DNA of 64,000 nt from Gammaproteobacteria bacterium (GTDB taxonomy: Bacteria; Pseudomonadota; Gammaproteobacteria; Pseudomonadales; Cellvibrionaceae): positions 13,765-77,764 of the forward strand of contig JAGKWY010000033.1 in NCBI GenBank assembly GCA_021151625.1, given 5' to 3'. Within the stretch, counting starts at the first letter, position 1. Every line of letters starts with the position of its first letter. Below the pieces are notes generated by a model, which saw nothing but the letters and a program-made list of their open reading frames with translations, searched no databases and was not told the origin of the DNA. Positions 62,401 to 64,000 of the stretch are shown here, in pieces. Made by a program: the position numbers and the translations under genes.

Positions 62401-62956
62401 ACCTGTCAGTGGTACCGATATAGTCTTTGTTGCCGGCTTCGGCCATCCCCCTAACACAGACGCGGCCCTGTGGTTTGTGCAGTCGATTTTTCCGCGTGTG
62501 CAGGAAGTGCTGCCTAATGTGCGTTTGTTTTTGATCGGTTCCAATCCATCCGACCAGGTGAAAGCACTTGGTAAAGGTAATGTGGTTGTGACCGGTTATG
62601 TGACTGACGAACAGTTGCTGGATTACTACATGAATGCGCGCGTTGCAGTGGTACCTTTGCGCTATGGGGCCGGGATTAAAAATAAAGTAGTCGAGGCCAT
62701 GGCCTATGGTGTACCGCTAGTGACGACGCAAGTAGGTGCCCAGGGGTTAGTGGAATTGGAAAAAATAATTCCTGTCACTGACGATGAAGCACAATTTGCT
62801 ACAGCCATAGTGGATATTCTGCGCGATGATTCACGCTGGCGTGCTGCCTCAAGCCAGGGCGCCGAATTTGTCGGCACGCATTTTTCGGCAGAGGCGATGA
62901 TTAATCATTTGTACCAGGCGCTGGATCTTCCTGTGCCGCAATCAGGTAATTTATAA
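59468..62956 (+). CDS. Three-domain sulfotransferase / GT2 / GT4 fusion enzyme
   Basis: The product has 1162 residues from GTG 59468 (AAGAG 8 nt upstream; a TTG at 59450 is possible). Domain 1 (about 1-260) is a sulfotransferase: VLGMHRSGTSAVMNAL as PAPS 5'-loop and YVLCLRHPLSVAQSLLKR as 3'-loop. Residues about 270-440 form a coiled coil with ERTQWA repeats. Domain 2 (from about 520) is a GT2 glycosyltransferase: VSVIIPSYGNLPMTLTCL, VIVVEDCSPD, YLLNNDTEVTEGW and YNEDSDLAFKVRAAG. Domain 3 (about 790 to the end) is a GT-B enzyme: FVAGFGHPPNTDAALWFV, VVTGYVTDEQLLDYY and PLRYGAGIKNKVVEAMAYGVPLVTT. The coiled coil could measure chain length, as in WbdD-type terminators. A single protein that adds sugars and sulfates would couple elongation and capping (inference). 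Confidence 0.85.
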   Translation: MEKTKKLIVVLGMHRSGTSAVMNALASLGADLGDDLLPAGKDNPKGFFEDKAINDLNIEILSALGQHWFSLSLVTDSDVEKLIAAGYLVKARQLLQEKMQGLDVFGFKDPRVSKLFKFWKRVFADMDVDVHYVLCLRHPLSVAQSLLKRNKTPIRKGYFVWLSYNLALAQELQPLSQKVPVMALDYDQLMETPKPVLLQLAQHVKLTADEQKIAEFANDFLDTDLRHSVFTRADLVADSACPVDVINAYDLCCLLPGAELQSALAQLDQLYHQRSETLTQEFLLLDEIENSAIDYVYAHENIEQLKQWVEERTQWARTLEQQLDERTQWALNIDKLLGDARYKEQQLCADIDKAQQNIEQLSGELQVATALIADTKEKLDARDREYERELESNRNLQRQLVEADQQYQHLINSHSWKITLPLRVAGRIVRGEKDVLLASLKPRLQRAARNINKRLPLSPRAKNILAGCVYRIAGPLFDGVVHYEMWRRRGKPGEPLATSQGLIAREEIQSTLASLVMPSSTQPLVSVIIPSYGNLPMTLTCLASIARHAPQAAIEVIVVEDCSPDHEIHFLQQVQGLRYEVHPHNLGFLRSCNRAVSFAKGEYIYLLNNDTEVTEGWLDSMLAIFATRADCGMVGSKLVYPDGRLQEAGGIIWRDGSAWNYGRLQDPSEPEFNYVKEVDYASGASLLIKKQLFIDLGLFDERYVPAYNEDSDLAFKVRAAGLKLYYQPASVVIHYEGVSNGTDVNAGGIKAYQVANQKKFFEKWQSTLLAHEENARCVFSARDKTLEKPCVVIVDHYVPRPDRDAGSRTMFAFIQSLLQMNCNVKFWPDNLWFDPGYTQQLQQLGVEVIYGNTYSGKFEQWLRSSEGKITHVLLSRPHVTKNYLDALKKFPRIRCVYYGHDLHFARLQNEADVKQDESLRKEAADYLALESKIWNSVAVTLYPSDEETRYIRAQHPTVNAHTISPYIYPDTKKFAAREPVSGTDIVFVAGFGHPPNTDAALWFVQSIFPRVQEVLPNVRLFLIGSNPSDQVKALGKGNVVVTGYVTDEQLLDYYMNARVAVVPLRYGAGIKNKVVEAMAYGVPLVTTQVGAQGLVELEKIIPVTDDEAQFATAIVDILRDDSRWRAASSQGAEFVGTHFSAEAMINHLYQALDLPVPQSGNL

Positions 62957-64000
62957 ATGCGTTTAAATATTGAAAAATTATCCGGCAAGGTAAGGGCGCG
63001 TGCGCCTTTGCGTTTGGGGTTCGCCGGTGGCGGTACCGATGTATCGCCCTATTCGGATCAATACGGCGGTTATGTATTGAATGCGACCATCGATAAGTAT
63101 GCCTACGCAACCTTAAGTCACTGCGAAGGCAGTTTGGAATTTATTGCCGCCGATATAGGTGCGCAGTGGCGCGGCGCAGCAGCAGCTAATTTGCCGCTGC
63201 AAAAAGGCCTGGAATTGCATACCGGTGTTTATAACCGCATAGTGCGCGACTTTCTTGATGGCCAAGCCATCCCGGTTTCGCTGGTGACTCACAGTGAAGC
63301 GCCACCAGGGTCGGGCCTGGGTTCATCATCAACTATGGTAGTGGCCATGGTACAAGCGTTTGTGGAATACCTGGCTTTGCCCTTGGGCGAGTATGATATT
63401 GCCAAGCTTGCGTATGAAATTGAACGCGAGGATTTACAGCTGGCTGGTGGAAAGCAGGATCAATACGCGGCGGCTTTCGGCGGCTTTAATTTCATGGAGT
63501 TTTATCACGATCGAGTGATAGTGAATCCATTGCGTATCAAGTTTAATCACATCGCCGAACTTGAATCTTCGTTAGTATTGTTTTACACCGGTGTCTCGCG
63601 CGAGTCGGCCAATATTATTAAAGAGCAAACCCATAATGTGGTGGAAAAAAATGATTCCGCCATGCTCGCCCTGCAAGCGGTTAAGCAGGAAGCCCAGCGC
63701 ATGAAAGAGGCCATCTTGCAGGGGAACTTTGAGATGTTGGCTGATTCCATGCGCGCCTCCTGGGCGGCAAAAAAGAAAATGGCCAGCACTATTAGCAATT
63801 CACACATCGAGACCATTTATAATTGCGCGATTGAGTCAGGTGCCTTGGCCGGGAAAGTTTCCGGTGCAGGCGGTGGTGGTTTTATGATGTTCCTGGTAGA
63901 TCCGGCGCGCAGGCCGGATGTAATTCGTGCACTGAATACGTTTAATGGCCAGGTTATGACAGCAGTGTTTGTTGAACAGGGCGCTCACTCCTGGAGGGTT
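62957..64000 (+). CDS. hddA: D-glycero-D-manno-heptose 7-phosphate kinase, HddA type (partial)
   Basis: This GHMP-family kinase is open to the end of the window (348 codons). It starts with RARAPLRLGFAGGGTDVSPYSDQYGGYVLNATIDKYAYATL, with the ATP motif APPGSGLGSSSTMVVAMV, the helix KLAYEIEREDLQLAGGKQDQYAAAFGGFNFMEF and the C-terminal SGAGGGGFMMFLV. The GGGTD and GGKQDQYAA words are those of HddA, which phosphorylates heptose-7-phosphate on the way to GDP-D-glycero-alpha-D-manno-heptose, a precursor of surface glycans. L-fucose kinase-like relatives share the fold, so the sugar is slightly uncertain. The ATG immediately follows the fusion-enzyme stop (TAA-ATG). Only the last few residues should be missing. 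Confidence 0.88.
   Translation, partial: MRLNIEKLSGKVRARAPLRLGFAGGGTDVSPYSDQYGGYVLNATIDKYAYATLSHCEGSLEFIAADIGAQWRGAAAANLPLQKGLELHTGVYNRIVRDFLDGQAIPVSLVTHSEAPPGSGLGSSSTMVVAMVQAFVEYLALPLGEYDIAKLAYEIEREDLQLAGGKQDQYAAAFGGFNFMEFYHDRVIVNPLRIKFNHIAELESSLVLFYTGVSRESANIIKEQTHNVVEKNDSAMLALQAVKQEAQRMKEAILQGNFEMLADSMRASWAAKKKMASTISNSHIETIYNCAIESGALAGKVSGAGGGGFMMFLVDPARRPDVIRALNTFNGQVMTAVFVEQGAHSWRV

Noticed and set aside
63583..63816. Minus-strand 77-codon frame near the right end
   Set aside because: It lies inside the heptose kinase coding sequence, whose motifs are clear.
1..64000. tRNA, rRNA, CRISPR arrays, insertion sequences, phage genes
   Set aside because: Looked for and not seen: no direct-repeat arrays, no transposase or integrase motifs and no tRNA-like cloverleaf ends were recognised by eye.

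Overview
The window looks like chromosomal DNA of a polysaccharide-degrading gammaproteobacterium close to Cellvibrio (Cellvibrionaceae). The evidence is the Pseudomonas-like block engB / cytochrome c4 / dsbA / diguanylate cyclase, a GH9 cellulase-type enzyme, large TonB-dependent receptors paired with tryptophan-halogenase-like flavoproteins, an Xps-type type II secretion operon, and moderate GC. No database search was possible; family names rest on motifs, lengths and gene order.

Layout. 1-0.95 kb: the end of a periplasmic solute-binding-type protein, then two tandem candidate small RNAs, each with a sigma-E/AlgU-like promoter (GAACTT-N17-TCTCA and GAACTT-N17-TCTGA) and a strong intrinsic terminator. 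They sit beside engB, where pseudomonads carry the AlgU-dependent sRNA ErsA. 0.9-9.2 kb: truncated engB, cytochrome c4 without its signal peptide, dsbA, a GGEEF diguanylate cyclase, then a tight run of cupredoxin-like protein, membrane GGDEF/EAL protein, DUF3034-type outer-membrane protein and truncated-globin lipoprotein. 9.3-13 kb: secreted GH9 enzyme, then an orphan polymorphic-toxin tail with its DUF6572-type immunity protein. 13.2-26.4 kb: two TonB-dependent receptors flank four halogenase-like flavoproteins; each receptor has LacI-type palindromic operators upstream. 26.5-32.2 kb: a Zur-box-controlled COG0523 zinc GTPase, a secreted Hcp-like protein, a second COG0523 GTPase and FadE. 32.3-34.4 kb: a damaged diguanylate cyclase and glycosyltransferase genes. 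34.4-45.2 kb: gspE-F-G-H-I-J-K-L-M-N-D with a ParE-type toxin-antitoxin pair inserted before gspD, followed by a strongly codon-biased secreted protein lacking its N-terminus. 46.7-64 kb: a surface polysaccharide locus (acyltransferase, glycosyltransferases, rmlACDB, Wzm/Wzt exporter, heptose-7-phosphate kinase) with three sulfotransferase domains, a CysN-remnant/APS-kinase fusion and a sulfatase-like lipoprotein, plus a HEPN/MNT toxin-antitoxin pair.

How it fits together: secreted hydrolases leave through the type II system, released glycans are probably taken up by the TonB receptors under LacI-type control, and c-di-GMP enzymes tune surface behaviour. The right end appears to build and export a rhamnose- and heptose-containing, sulfated O-polysaccharide with its own PAPS-supplying kinase.

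A recurrent oddity is that several genes end or begin abruptly at short junctions (near 945, 1385, 12000, 32440, 33370, 34360 and 45320). This means either real local deletions or assembly joins, so calls at those points are deliberately cautious.
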